Below, in pieces: positions 45,817-59,485 of a DNA stretch of 64,000 bases. The DNA is from Paracoccaceae bacterium (GTDB lineage Bacteria; Pseudomonadota; Alphaproteobacteria; Rhodobacterales; Rhodobacteraceae). Below the pieces are notes generated by a model. The model did not search any database and was not told the origin of the DNA. It saw only the letters and a program-made list of their open reading frames with translations. Each line of letters opens with the position of its first letter. The stretch's first letter is position 1. The DNA lies in assembly GCA_020832655.1 (NCBI GenBank), contig JAFIEF010000006.1, positions 21,811-85,810 of the forward strand, read 5' to 3'. The position numbers and the translations under genes are program-made.

Positions 45817-46500
45817 ATGTCGATCTGGAAACGAATTGCCGAAGCGCTGAAAGCCTTGCGCAAGGGCGAAAGCCTGAGCGCGGTGTTCGACCATTTGCGC
45901 CAGCGCCCCGAACGCAGCGTGGCCTTCACCATCGCGGTGATCGCGCTGGGGGCGAAGCTGGCCAAGGCTGACGGGCTGGTCAAGCGCGGCGAGGTCGCCG
46001 CGTTTCGCCGTGTCTTCACCATCCCGCCTGACGAAGAGGCAAATGCCGCGCGGGTGTTCAATCTGGCCCGGCAGGATGTCGCGGGCTATGATCTTTATGC
46101 GCGCAAGATCGCGGCGATGTTCCCGCCGCGCGACCCGGTGCTGATGGATCTGATGGAAGGCTTGTTCGAGGTGGCGATGGCGGACGGGGTGTTCCATCCC
46201 GCCGAGGAAAGCTTCCTGCATCATGTGGCGCAGATTTTCGGGCTGACAGAGCGTTGCTTTCGCTGTCTGCGCGCGCGCTTTGTCGGCGATGTCGCGCCTG
46301 ATCCTTATGATGTGCTGGAAGTTTCGCCCGATATGGCGCTGGATCAGATCCGGCGCGTCTATCGGCAGGCGGTGCGCGACACGCATCCCGACCGCATGGC
46401 CGCGCGCGGTGTCCCGCCAGAGGCGATCCGGCTGGCCGAGCACCGGCTGCGCGATGTGAACCGCGCCTGGGAAGAGATTCAGACCAGCCGCGCAGCGTGA
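45817..46500 (+). CDS. DjlA-like TerB plus DnaJ domain protein
   Basis: TerB-like N-domain (AVIALGAKLAKADGLVKRGEVAAF), C-terminal J domain DPYDVLEVSPDMALDQIRRVYRQAVRDTHPDR (HPD). Confidence 0.9.
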   Translation: MSIWKRIAEALKALRKGESLSAVFDHLRQRPERSVAFTIAVIALGAKLAKADGLVKRGEVAAFRRVFTIPPDEEANAARVFNLARQDVAGYDLYARKIAAMFPPRDPVLMDLMEGLFEVAMADGVFHPAEESFLHHVAQIFGLTERCFRCLRARFVGDVAPDPYDVLEVSPDMALDQIRRVYRQAVRDTHPDRMAARGVPPEAIRLAEHRLRDVNRAWEEIQTSRAA

Positions 46501-46513
46501 GCGGCTGAGCCTG

Positions 46514-47768
46514 CTACTCCATCTCGTCACTGTGACGCAGGGCCAGCCTGCCATCGTCCAGAAGTTCGCGGATATCCGCCATGATGCTGGCTGCGGCCTT
46601 GTCCTTCTGCGCGCGGGCCGGGGCGGGCAGCAACGCGGCATCTTCGCGGATGGGTTCGGCCATACGCTTGGAGATATTGGCCAACAGAAATTCCACCGCC
46701 GGCTTGTCCTCGGCATCGTCGGCGGCGATGACGGTCATCAGATCATCGACCGAGATCGCCTTGACCAGCACCGACACCTGCTTCGGATCGATGCGCTCGG
46801 GGATGTCGGGAAAGGTGAAGATGGCCTTGCGCACGCCTTCGGCAAAGCCCTGGTCACTGTCATGCAGCCCCGCCAGCAGGCTTTCGCGCAAATCCGGCGC
46901 GGTGAAATTCAGGATATCGCCAACGCGCTTGGTCGGGGGCTTGGCAAAGGCGCGGGCAGGGCGATTGTCAAGTTGCTGGGCAAGGGCCGAACCGATAATG
47001 GTGACGGCTTCGGGGCGAATTCCCTCTATTCTGGAAACGGCAAGCGCAAGTTCCTGCGCGGTCTGGGGCGGCAGGCGTGCCAGCAATGCCGCGGCCTTTT
47101 CAATCGCCAGCTTGGACAGCAGCACCGCGCCCACTGATCTGCTTTCGGCCTGCAGCAGGGACAACAGATCATCTTCGCCTGCCGTGTTCAGCACATGCCA
47201 GGGGTCGTTATCAGCCACGCCGCGCGCACGCGCACGCAGATGCCGCGCGGCATCATCATGCAGCCGCCCGTCCAGCATTGCCAGCGCCCCTTCCAGCCCG
47301 TCAGGAAAGGACAGGCCGACCTGTTCCAGCATCTCGACAAATTCGGCGATCACCGCATCCAGCGTGGCGCGGTCCACCAGACGCAGGCTGCCCAGATCTT
47401 CGGTCAGGCGGGTCTGCATCTCGCGCGGCAGACCGGCTAGCGGGATATCCAGCCCTTCAGCCAGCAGGAACCTGACGATAATCGCCGCCTTTTGCGGCCC
47501 TGTCAGATGGACGGTGCGGCCGCGCTGTTGCGGGGCCGGAGTATCGCGCGCGTCGGCTGGCCCGCCAGGGGCATCGGCGCGCGCGCCGCGGCGCGGTGGG
47601 GGGGGGGTGATCGCATTGATGGGCTTTAAGGGAATCAGCTAGGGGGGCGGCTTCGGGGGTTGGGGGGGGTGGGGGGGGGGGGGGGGGTGCGGGGGGGGGG
47701 GGGGCGGGCCGGGGGGGGCCCCCCCCCCCCGCGCCGATGCGCGTTGCGGGGAGGGTCATCTCATTCAT
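46514..47768 (-). CDS. fliG: Flagellar motor switch protein FliG; N-terminus interrupted by apparent assembly artefact at 47589-47736
   Basis: FliG middle/C domains: DPWHVLNTAGEDDLLSLLQAESRSVGAVLLSKLAIEKAAALLARLPPQ...TKRVGDILNFTAPDLRESLLAGLHDSDQGFAEGVRKAIFTFPDIPERIDPKQVSVLVKAISVDDL...FLLANISKRMAEPI; N-term LTGPQKAAIIVRFLLAEG in frame upstream; MNEMTLPATRIGA start beyond the artefact. Confidence 0.82.
47589..47736. other. Poly-G/poly-C block: G-degraded duplicate of adjacent sequence, probable assembly artefact
   Basis: ggtgatcgcattgatgggctttaagggaatcagctaggggggcggcttcggggg aligns base by base with ggtcatctcattcatggcatttcaggcaatcagctagggcgtcgcattcgggtt at 47755 on, mismatches mainly to G; followed by long G runs then C run. 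Confidence 0.9.
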
Positions 47769-47925
47769 GGCATTTCAGGCAATCAGCTAGGGCGTCGCAT
47801 TCGGGTTTCGGGCCGTTTCCACAAGGATCGCGGCAGGGGGCTTTTGGTCTTCCGTCAGGAAGATCTGCTTGTGCTCGACAATGCACCCAAAGCGTCAAGA
47901 AAGTCTTGATGCAGCGCAGGGAATG

Positions 47926-47953
47926 AAAAAACCCCTGCCAAGTGACAGGGGTT
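47926..47953 (-). terminator. Rho-independent terminator of small secreted protein gene
   Basis: AAACCCCTGCCA-agtg... -ACAGGGGTTT; minus strand ends in T-run. Confidence 0.75.
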
Positions 47954-47983
47954 TCCGACTTTCAGGACAAGTGTCTTTTGTGC

Positions 47984-48148
47984 CTAACTGGTGACCGGAT
48001 CAACGCAGCTTGCACTTTTTGCATCCCAGATTTTCCCATCAGCGCAGACCGAAGCCGTAACGGGCTTCATGCGATCCCCGCACATTGCCACAGCCATCGC
48101 GGGGGTCAGGGCCAACACAATCGCGGCCAGGCCAAGTTTGAATTTCAT
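47984..48148 (-). CDS. Small secreted Cys-containing protein
   Basis: MKFKLGLAAIVLALTPAMAVAMCGDRMKPVTASVCADGKIWDAKSASCVDPVTS; signal peptide, three Cys in mature part, own terminator. Confidence 0.7.
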   Translation of the reverse strand: MKFKLGLAAIVLALTPAMAVAMCGDRMKPVTASVCADGKIWDAKSASCVDPVTS

Positions 48149-48220
48149 CGCGCCATCTCCTTCCTGCTTACCACATATAGCATAGCACGAATATTTCAGG
48201 ATCAAGCCCGCAAAACGAAT

Positions 48221-49525
48221 TTATGTGTCGAAAACCCGGCTGAAGATGGTTTCGACATGTTTGGTGTGGTAATCGAGATCAAATTTCGAGCGGATTTCCT
48301 CTTCGCCGAGCGCGGCGCGGACATCCGTATCGGCCAGCAGCTCTTCCAGAAAATCGCGGCCCTGTTCCCACACCTTCATCGCATTGCGCTGCACCAGGAC
48401 ATAGGCGTCCTCGCGCGACACACCGGCCTGGGTCAGCGCCAGCAGCACGCGCTGCGAATGGATCAGCCCGCGGAACTTGTTCATATTGGTGATCATGTTG
48501 TCGGGATAGACCACCAGCTTGTCGATCACCCCGGTCAGGCGCGCCAGCGCGAAATCCAGCGTCACTGTGGCATCGGGGCCGATCATGCGCTCGACCGAGG
48601 AATGCGAAATGTCACGCTCATGCCACAGCGCCACATTCTCCATCGCCGGTATCACCGCCATACGCACCAGCCGCGCAAGGCCAGTCAGGTTTTCGGTCAG
48701 CACCGGGTTGCGCTTATGCGGCATCGCGCTGGAACCCTTCTGGCCTTTGCTGAAAAACTCTTCCGCTTCAAGCACTTCGGTACGTTGCATGTGGCGGATT
48801 TCTATGGCGATGTTTTCAATGCTGGATGCAATCACACCCAGCACCGCAAAGAACATCGCATGGCGGTCACGCGGGATGACCTGCGTGCTTATAGGCTCTG
48901 GCTGAAGGCCCATCTGCGCGCAGACATGCGCCTCGACCGAGGGGTCGATATTGGCGAATGTGCCGACTGCGCCGGAAATCGCACCCGTGGCAATCTCGGC
49001 GCGCGCGGCGTGCAGCCTCTCGCGGTTGCGTTTCATTTCGGCATAAAACCGCGCGAAGGTCAGGCCCATTGTGGTGGGTTCGGCATGAATGCCGTGGCTG
49101 CGCCCCATGCGGATGGTGAATTTATGCTCCATCGCGCGACGTTTCAGCGCATCAAGCAGCGCATCCATATCCGCCAGCAGCAGATCGGCTGCGCGCACAA
49201 GCTGCACATTGAAGGTGGTGTCCAGCACATCCGAACTGGTCATGCCCTGATGCACAAAACGCGCTTCTTCCTGTCCGATGATTTCTGCCAGATGGGTCAG
49301 GAAGGCGATGACATCATGTTTGGTAACGGACTCGATTTCGTCGATGCGGGCGACATCGAATTGCACATCCCTGGCTTTCCATACCGCTGCGGCGCTTTCA
49401 GTGGGGATCACGCCCAGCTTGGCTTGCGCATCACAGGCATGGGCTTCAATCTCGTACCAGATGCGAAACTTCGTCTCGGGCGACCAGATGGCGACCATGT
49501 CGGGGCGGGAATAGCGCGGGATCAT
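48221..49525 (-). CDS. purB: Adenylosuccinate lyase
   Basis: MIPRYSRPDMVAIWSPETKFRIWYEIEAHA; KGQKGSSAMPHKRNPVLTENLTGLAR. Confidence 0.97.
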   Translation of the reverse strand: MIPRYSRPDMVAIWSPETKFRIWYEIEAHACDAQAKLGVIPTESAAAVWKARDVQFDVARIDEIESVTKHDVIAFLTHLAEIIGQEEARFVHQGMTSSDVLDTTFNVQLVRAADLLLADMDALLDALKRRAMEHKFTIRMGRSHGIHAEPTTMGLTFARFYAEMKRNRERLHAARAEIATGAISGAVGTFANIDPSVEAHVCAQMGLQPEPISTQVIPRDRHAMFFAVLGVIASSIENIAIEIRHMQRTEVLEAEEFFSKGQKGSSAMPHKRNPVLTENLTGLARLVRMAVIPAMENVALWHERDISHSSVERMIGPDATVTLDFALARLTGVIDKLVVYPDNMITNMNKFRGLIHSQRVLLALTQAGVSREDAYVLVQRNAMKVWEQGRDFLEELLADTDVRAALGEEEIRSKFDLDYHTKHVETIFSRVFDT

Positions 49526-49795
49526 CGCAAGACCTTTCGATATGAGCGGGTTGCGTGCCTCTTATAGTGTGCTTCGGTTCGCCGCAAGCTATCGCCAAGG
49601 TAAACATAATACTGATTATGAGAAGTATATGTAATCCTGTCGGACCGCCCCCCAACCCGGTTCATGAAACTGACGTGAAAACATATTCACATCTTGCAAT
49701 ATTATTGGGCCGGGTTATATGGGGGGCAGTCGCGCGCAGGTTTGCGCGCAGTATCACTGCCATCTCAGGCTTGCACAAAAAAGGGTTCTGCGGTA

Positions 49796-51550
49796 ATGCT
49801 CACCCGGATTTTTCCGTTTCTGACCTGGTCGCGCAATTATCAGCGTTCCGACCTGACCAATGATCTTATCGCCGCCGCGGTGGTCACGATCATGCTCATC
49901 CCCCAGGGCATGGCCTATGCGATGCTGGCCGGCCTGCCCCCGCAGGCAGGGCTTTACGGGGCGATTGTGCCCCTGCTGCTATATGCGGCTTTCGGCAGCT
50001 CGCGCGCGCTGGCGGTCGGGCCAGTGGCGGTGGTGGCGCTGATGACGGCTGCGGCGGCAGGCACGGTCGCGGAAATCGGCGGGCCGGACTATCATCTGGC
50101 CGCGCTGTGGCTGGCGTTGCTTTCAGGCGCGATGATGCTGGTAATGGGGCTGTTCCGGCTTGGCTTCATTGCCAATTTCCTAAGCCATCCGGTGATTTCG
50201 GGCTTCATCACCGCAGCGGGCATCCTGATTGCCGCCAGCCAGTTGCGGCATTTGCTAGGTGCAGATGTCAGTGGCAAGACCTTGCCGCAGGTGGTGCCGT
50301 CGTTGATTGCATCGCTGGGCGATATCTCGGTTCTGACGGTCGCGCTCTCGGCGGCGGTGCTGGGTTTTCTGTTCTGGTCGCGCGCCGGTCTGGCGAAGCT
50401 GTTGCAAAAGCTTGGTATGTCGGCCCCGCTGGCAAAACTTCTGGGTAAGGGCGCGTTGCTGGTCGCGGTTGTGGCCTCGACCCTTGCGGTCTGGGGGCTG
50501 GGGCTGGACAAGATGGGCGTGGCGATCCTGGGCGATGTGCCGCGCGGCCTGCCCGAATTCGGCCTGCCTGCTTTTGATCTGAACCTGATCACGCTTCTGC
50601 TGGCCCCGGCCCTGCTGATTGCCATTGTCGGCTATGTCGAATCGATCTCGATCGCGCAGACGCTGGCCGCGAAAAAGCGCGAGGCGATTGACCCCGACCG
50701 CGAACTGATCGCGCTGGGGCTGGCCAATCTGGGCGCAGGCACCAGCAATGCGATGCCGGTCACGGGCGGGTTATCGCGGTCGATCGTGAATTATGACGCG
50801 GGTGCTGCAACGCCTGCCGCGGGCGCGATGACCGCGATTTCCATCGCGGCGGCGCTTCTGCTGCTGACGCCGCTGATGTATTTCCTGCCTCGCGCCACGC
50901 TGGCCGCGATCATCATCGTGGCGGTGCTGTCGCTGCTGGATTTCCGCGCCCTGCCCCGGATCTGGGCCTATTCGAAGGCCGATGGCGCCGCAATGGCCGC
51001 GACCATGCTGGTGACGCTTCTGGTGGGCGTGGAACAGGGGTTGCTGGCCGGCGTCGGGTTGTCGCTGCTTTTGTATCTCAACCGCACCTCGCGCCCGCAT
51101 ATGGCGGTGGTGGGGCAAGTGCCAGGGACCGAGCATTTCCGCAATGTCGCGCGTCACCGCGTTGTCACCGACCCAAAAGTGTTTTCGGTTCGCGTCGATG
51201 AATCGCTCTACTTCCCCAATGCCCGCGCGCTGGAAGTCCGTATCGTGCGCGCGCTGCATGAAACCCCGGATCTGGAGCATGTCGTGCTGCAATGCACCGC
51301 CGTCAACTATATCGACGCCTCGGCGCTGGAAAGCCTGGAGGCGATCAATGAAAGGTTGAGTGCCGCAGGGGTGAAATTCCACCTATCAGAGGTCAAAGGA
51401 CCAGTGATGGACCGGCTGCAACGCGTTCATTTCCTTGACGAATTGAACGGGCAGGTGTTTCTGACCCAGTTCGATGCCATGTCCAGGCTGTCACCCGAAC
51501 TGACGCAGGGTTGCGCGCAGGCAGAACGCTGCGAGACATTGATCGAATAG
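49796..51550 (+). CDS. SulP family inorganic anion transporter with STAS domain
   Basis: DLIAAAVVTIMLIPQGMAYAMLAGLPPQAGLYGAIVP; C-terminal STAS (VNYIDASALESLEAINERL). Confidence 0.93.
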   Translation: MLTRIFPFLTWSRNYQRSDLTNDLIAAAVVTIMLIPQGMAYAMLAGLPPQAGLYGAIVPLLLYAAFGSSRALAVGPVAVVALMTAAAAGTVAEIGGPDYHLAALWLALLSGAMMLVMGLFRLGFIANFLSHPVISGFITAAGILIAASQLRHLLGADVSGKTLPQVVPSLIASLGDISVLTVALSAAVLGFLFWSRAGLAKLLQKLGMSAPLAKLLGKGALLVAVVASTLAVWGLGLDKMGVAILGDVPRGLPEFGLPAFDLNLITLLLAPALLIAIVGYVESISIAQTLAAKKREAIDPDRELIALGLANLGAGTSNAMPVTGGLSRSIVNYDAGAATPAAGAMTAISIAAALLLLTPLMYFLPRATLAAIIIVAVLSLLDFRALPRIWAYSKADGAAMAATMLVTLLVGVEQGLLAGVGLSLLLYLNRTSRPHMAVVGQVPGTEHFRNVARHRVVTDPKVFSVRVDESLYFPNARALEVRIVRALHETPDLEHVVLQCTAVNYIDASALESLEAINERLSAAGVKFHLSEVKGPVMDRLQRVHFLDELNGQVFLTQFDAMSRLSPELTQGCAQAERCETLIE

Positions 51551-51622
51551 CCTGAAGAAGGCTGCACAAGGTCTTGATATAATGACATATCGTGCGACCA
51601 TAGCTCGCGCGATATGGCCTTG

Positions 51623-52875
51623 CTACGGGCGCGTTGTGCCATCGCCTGTAACCAGATATTTGAAGCTGGTCAGTTGTTCCGCCCCCACTGGCCCGCGCGC
51701 ATGCATCTTGCCGGTGGCGATGCCGATCTCTGCGCCCAGGCCAAATTCGCCGCCATCGGCAAACTGGGTCGAGGCGTTGCGCATCAATATCGCGCTGTCC
51801 AGCCCGGCAAAGAAGCGCGCGGCGGTGTCATCATCTTCGGTGATGATCGCCTCGGTGTGGTTCGACCCAAAGCGGCGGATATGGGCTATCGCGCCCTCGA
51901 TATCCGCGACCACGGCAATGGCGATGATGCTGTCCAGATATTCGCGCCCGAAATCATCCTCCGTGGCGGGCGTGACACCGGGCAGATGCTGCACGCCCGC
52001 ATCGCCGCGCAGCTCTACCCCCGCGGCGGCCAGATCGGCAATGATCTGCGCGCCCAGCCCATCGACAATGTCACGATGCAGCAACAGGCATTCCGCCGCG
52101 CCGCAAATTCCGGTGCGCCGTGTCTTGGCGTTCAGCACCACCCGCCGCGCCTTGTCGGCATCGGCGCTGGCATCGACATAGACATGGCAAATGCCTTCGA
52201 GATGCGCAAAGACCGGCACGCGGGCTTCGCGCTGCACCAGCCCGACCAGCCCCTTGCCCCCGCGCGGCACGATCACATCGATATGCTCGACCATGCGCAG
52301 CATATCCGACACGGCGGCGCGGTCGGTGGTCTGGACAAGCTGGATCGCATCTTCGGGCAATCCGGCGGCGTGCAGCCCTGCAACCAGTGCAGCATGGATC
52401 GCGCGCGAGGAGTGAAAGCTTTCCGACCCGCCGCGCAGAATGACGGCGTTGCCGGCTTTCAGACACAGCGCGCCCGCATCGGCGGTGACATTGGGGCGCG
52501 ATTCATAGATCACGCCCACCACACCCAAAGGCGTGCGCACGCGCTGGATATGCAGCCCGCTGGGACGGTCCCATTCAGAAATGACCTGGCCCACCGGGTC
52601 ATCCTGCGCGGCTACATCGCGCAGCGCCTGACAGACCGATTGCAGCCGCGCTTCATCCAGCATCAGCCGGTCCAGCATCGCCCCTGTCAGCCCCTTCGCG
52701 CGCGCGGCTTCCATGTCGCGGGCATTGGCGGCCAGCACATCACCGCGCGCATTCCACAGCGCATCGGCGGCGGCAGTCAGCGCCTGCGCCTTGGCCTGCG
52801 GCGTGGCCGCGGCCAGAATTGCAGCAGCGGCGCGGGCGCGACGACCCATTTCCAACATGTCGGTGCTGATTTCGG

Positions 52876-52879
<4 letters not shown>
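51623..52879 (-). CDS. proA: Gamma-glutamyl phosphate reductase
   Basis: ALDH fold; [44 protein letters not shown]. Confidence 0.96.
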
Positions 52880-55136
<2,257 letters not shown>

Positions 55137-56684
55137 TCAGCGCCCGCGCAGCAACCCGCCCAGCACCCCGCGCACCAGCGCCTGACCCGTGCGCGACCCA
55201 AGCTGGCGCGCCATCGACTTGGCAAAGGCGTCAACGGGCGTGTCGCTGCGCGAGGCGCGCCGCACTGGCGCCTTGCGCGCAGTCCCGCGCGCGGGCGGTT
55301 CATAGCGCCGCGCGGCGTTGAATTCGCGTTCGGCCTGCGCGGCGGATTCGGCCTTTTGCAGCGCGATCCCGGCTTCTTTCGCGGCGGCCTCTGCTCGGCG
55401 CGCCAGCATTTCATGCGCGCTGTCGCTGTCGATCAGCCGCTCATATTTCCCCGCCACCGGCGAGCGCGCCATCAGCATCTGGCGCGCACCATCCTCGATC
55501 GGACCGACCAGGCTTGCAGGCGGGCGGATCAGCGTGCGTTCGGCCATGCCGGGATTGCCGCGATCTTCCAGAAAGGATGTCACCGCTTCGCCCACGCCCA
55601 CATCGCGGATCGCATCGGCAATGTCGAAACGCGGATTGGGCCGATAGGTCTGCGCGGCGCGGCGCAAAGCCTGGCCGTCGCGCGCGGTGAAGGCGCGCAG
55701 CGCATGCTGCACCCGGTTGCCCAGCTGGCCCAGAATGGTGTCGGGCACGTCATCAGGGTTCTGGGTGATGAAATACACCCCCACCCCCTTGGAACGGATC
55801 AGCCGCGCCACGCGCTCGACCTTTTCGATCAGCGCGCGCGGGGCACCATTGAACAGCAGATGTGCTTCATCGAAGAAGAACACCAGCTTCGGCTTGTCGG
55901 GGTTTCCGACCTCTGGCAGTTCTTCGAAGAGTTGGGACAGCAGCCAAAGCAGGAAGGTCGCGTAAAGCCGCGGCGTGCGCATCAGCCTTTCGGCGTGCAG
56001 AATGCTGATACAGCCGCGCCCATCCGGGGCCAGTCGCATGAAATCCGCAAGCTCCAGCGCGGGTTCGCTGAAGAAATGCGCCGCGCCTTGATTTTCCAGC
56101 ACCAGAAGCTTGCGCTGGATTGCGCCGATGCTGGCCGTCGTCACCGCGCCATATTGCGCCGAAATCGCGCGCTGGTTTTCGGCCAGGAAATTCAGCATCG
56201 CGCGCAGATCCTTCAGGTCAAGGATCGGCAGCCCTTCGTCATCCGAGATGCGGAAGGCCACATTGATCACTCCTTCCTGCGCTTCGGTCAGATCGAGCAT
56301 GCGCGACAGCAGCAGTGGCCCGACCTCGGCAATCGTGGTGCGCACAGGGTGGCCATGCTCGCCAAAGAAATCCCAGAAGATGGCCGGGCAGTCGCGATAG
56401 CCATAACCCTGCAACCCGATCTGCGCTGCGCGACGTTCAAATGCGTCGCGCGGCGTGCCGGGCAGCGCCATGCCGCCGACATCGCCCTTGATATCGGTCA
56501 GGAAGACCGGCACGCCTGCATCCGAAAAGCCCTCGGCAAGGATCTGCATGGTGATGGTCTTGCCGGTCCCGGTGGCCCCGGTGATCAGCCCGTGGCGATT
56601 GCCGAAGCGGTGATGCAGCAATTGCGGCTCTTGCTGGCTTTCGCCACCGCCGCCGACGATGATGGCGTGATCCGTGTCTGTCAT
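55137..56684 (-). CDS. HerA-like/DUF853 ATPase (YjgR family)
   Basis: [90 protein letters not shown]. Confidence 0.94.
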   Translation of the reverse strand: MTDTDHAIIVGGGGESQQEPQLLHHRFGNRHGLITGATGTGKTITMQILAEGFSDAGVPVFLTDIKGDVGGMALPGTPRDAFERRAAQIGLQGYGYRDCPAIFWDFFGEHGHPVRTTIAEVGPLLLSRMLDLTEAQEGVINVAFRISDDEGLPILDLKDLRAMLNFLAENQRAISAQYGAVTTASIGAIQRKLLVLENQGAAHFFSEPALELADFMRLAPDGRGCISILHAERLMRTPRLYATFLLWLLSQLFEELPEVGNPDKPKLVFFFDEAHLLFNGAPRALIEKVERVARLIRSKGVGVYFITQNPDDVPDTILGQLGNRVQHALRAFTARDGQALRRAAQTYRPNPRFDIADAIRDVGVGEAVTSFLEDRGNPGMAERTLIRPPASLVGPIEDGARQMLMARSPVAGKYERLIDSDSAHEMLARRAEAAAKEAGIALQKAESAAQAEREFNAARRYEPPARGTARKAPVRRASRSDTPVDAFAKSMARQLGSRTGQALVRGVLGGLLRGR

Positions 56685-56832
56685 TACTCTTTACCCTATG
56701 TCTTGGCCCCAACTGTTGATTACGGCAGAATTCATCACGATGGAAATCCATTCTTAACTATTCTGCGCTAGCCTGTGGGTTGCGCTGCCTGTTTTCGGAA
56801 GCGAGCGGCGCGTTTCCTCCCTGTCAGACTGG

Positions 56833-56858
56833 CTGCACCTTCGGGTGCAGTCATTTTG
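56833..56858 (+). terminator. UUCG-tetraloop hairpin, terminator-like, upstream of nothing annotated
   Basis: CTGCACC-TTCG-GGTGCAG followed by TCATTTTG; a second stem GCGGGC...GCCCGC follows. Confidence 0.4.
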
Positions 56859-57058
56859 CGGGCGTAGCGGCCCGCGCTTTGCTGCAATGTTCCAGCAGGA
56901 ATATTGCGTGTTGGCAGGGCTGTAAAACCCAGTCAAGACTGGTCAAGAAAACTGAAAAGGCGCGGAAATTTTTTTGTTGACGGGTGCATTTTTTCGCCCT
57001 ACGGTTCGGCCAATCGTCGGCCAGTCCGACAGGGAGAAAAACCAAAAAAACAAATGTG

Positions 57059-57081
57059 CAGGGGCCATTTTTTGGCCCCTG
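57059..57081. terminator. Strong palindromic hairpin in 5' region of IalB-like gene
   Basis: CAGGGGCCA-ttttt-TGGCCCCTG, 9-bp perfect stem. Confidence 0.45.
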
Positions 57082-57242
57082 TTGCATTTTGTGACCAATG
57101 CGGCTTTTCCGGCGCGCGGCCGCATGAGCAACGCGGCGTTTCAACGCGCAATCACCCCCCTGTGTAAGAACGATTTTTCGACTGACAGCATAGCAGCGGC
57201 GTGGTAGGAGATGCGCAAAACGGACCAATCAAGGAACGAGGC

Positions 57243-57848
57243 ATGTCAGTGACCCAGAACACGTTTATCCGCCTTGCCGCAACGGCCATCATGGCGGCAT
57301 CTTTCGGCGCAACTTCCGCTATGGCCCAGGACGAAGGCGTTGCAAGCGACCCGCTCGGCGTGCTGTCAACCGGCGAAGTGCTGGGCGAGGATATGGGCGA
57401 TGGCAGCTATATCGGCAACACGCATGGCGACTGGGAATTGATCTGCGTCGAAATCGCGGATGAACCCGATCCGTGCCAGATGTATCAGCTTCTGCGCGAT
57501 GCCGAAGGCAATGCAACGGCCGAGGTCACGCTATTCCCCTTGCCACCCGGTCAGGAAGCCGCAGCGGGCGCAACTATCCTGACGCCGCTGGAAACCCTGC
57601 TGACGGCCCAGCTTGTCATGCAAATCGATGACGGGCAGGCAAAGATTTACCCCTTCACCTTCTGTGCGGCAATCGGCTGTGTCGCCCGCGTGGGGTTCAC
57701 CGCTGACGAAATTGATGCCTTCCGCCGCGGCGCCGCCGCTACCTGGACCGTGGTTCCGGTTGCAGCACCCGATCAGCAGGTTGATCTGACCATGTCGCTG
57801 ATCGGCTTCACCGCCGCCTTCGAAGAGTTGCTGGCGCAGCTTGACTGA
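57243..57848 (+). CDS. Invasion-associated locus B (IalB)-like secreted protein
   Basis: Signal peptide; THGDWELICVEIADEPDPCQMYQLLRDAEGNATAEVTLFPL; FCAAIGCVARVGF. Confidence 0.85.
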   Translation: MSVTQNTFIRLAATAIMAASFGATSAMAQDEGVASDPLGVLSTGEVLGEDMGDGSYIGNTHGDWELICVEIADEPDPCQMYQLLRDAEGNATAEVTLFPLPPGQEAAAGATILTPLETLLTAQLVMQIDDGQAKIYPFTFCAAIGCVARVGFTADEIDAFRRGAAATWTVVPVAAPDQQVDLTMSLIGFTAAFEELLAQLD

Positions 57849-57874
57849 TCTGATCAGCGTTTGAAATCAGCTTG

Positions 57875-57903
57875 GCCCGGTCCGGTTGGACCGGGCTTTT
57901 TTT
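57875..57903 (+). terminator. Rho-independent terminator
   Basis: GCCCGGTCC-ggtt-GGACCGGGC followed by TTTTTTT. Confidence 0.9.
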
Positions 57904-57991
57904 GCACCCCGCCCCCTTGGCATTCGGGGCATGACCGCCCTAGAGTTGCGACAGGGTTGGCCAGGGCCATCAAGCAATGACAGGGAACATC

Positions 57992-59474
<1,483 letters not shown>

Positions 59475-59485
<11 letters not shown>

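Noticed and set aside
47457-47768. 103-aa minus ORF with Pro/Gly runs
   Set aside because: Runs through the poly-G/poly-C artefact; only its MNEMTLPATRIGA start is real (fliG N-terminus)
47942-49567. 541-aa plus-strand ORF
   Set aside because: Antisense to purB; no protein-family features
56851-57228. 125-aa minus ORF in the intergenic region
   Set aside because: Overlaps hairpins and promoter-like sequence; composition not coding-like
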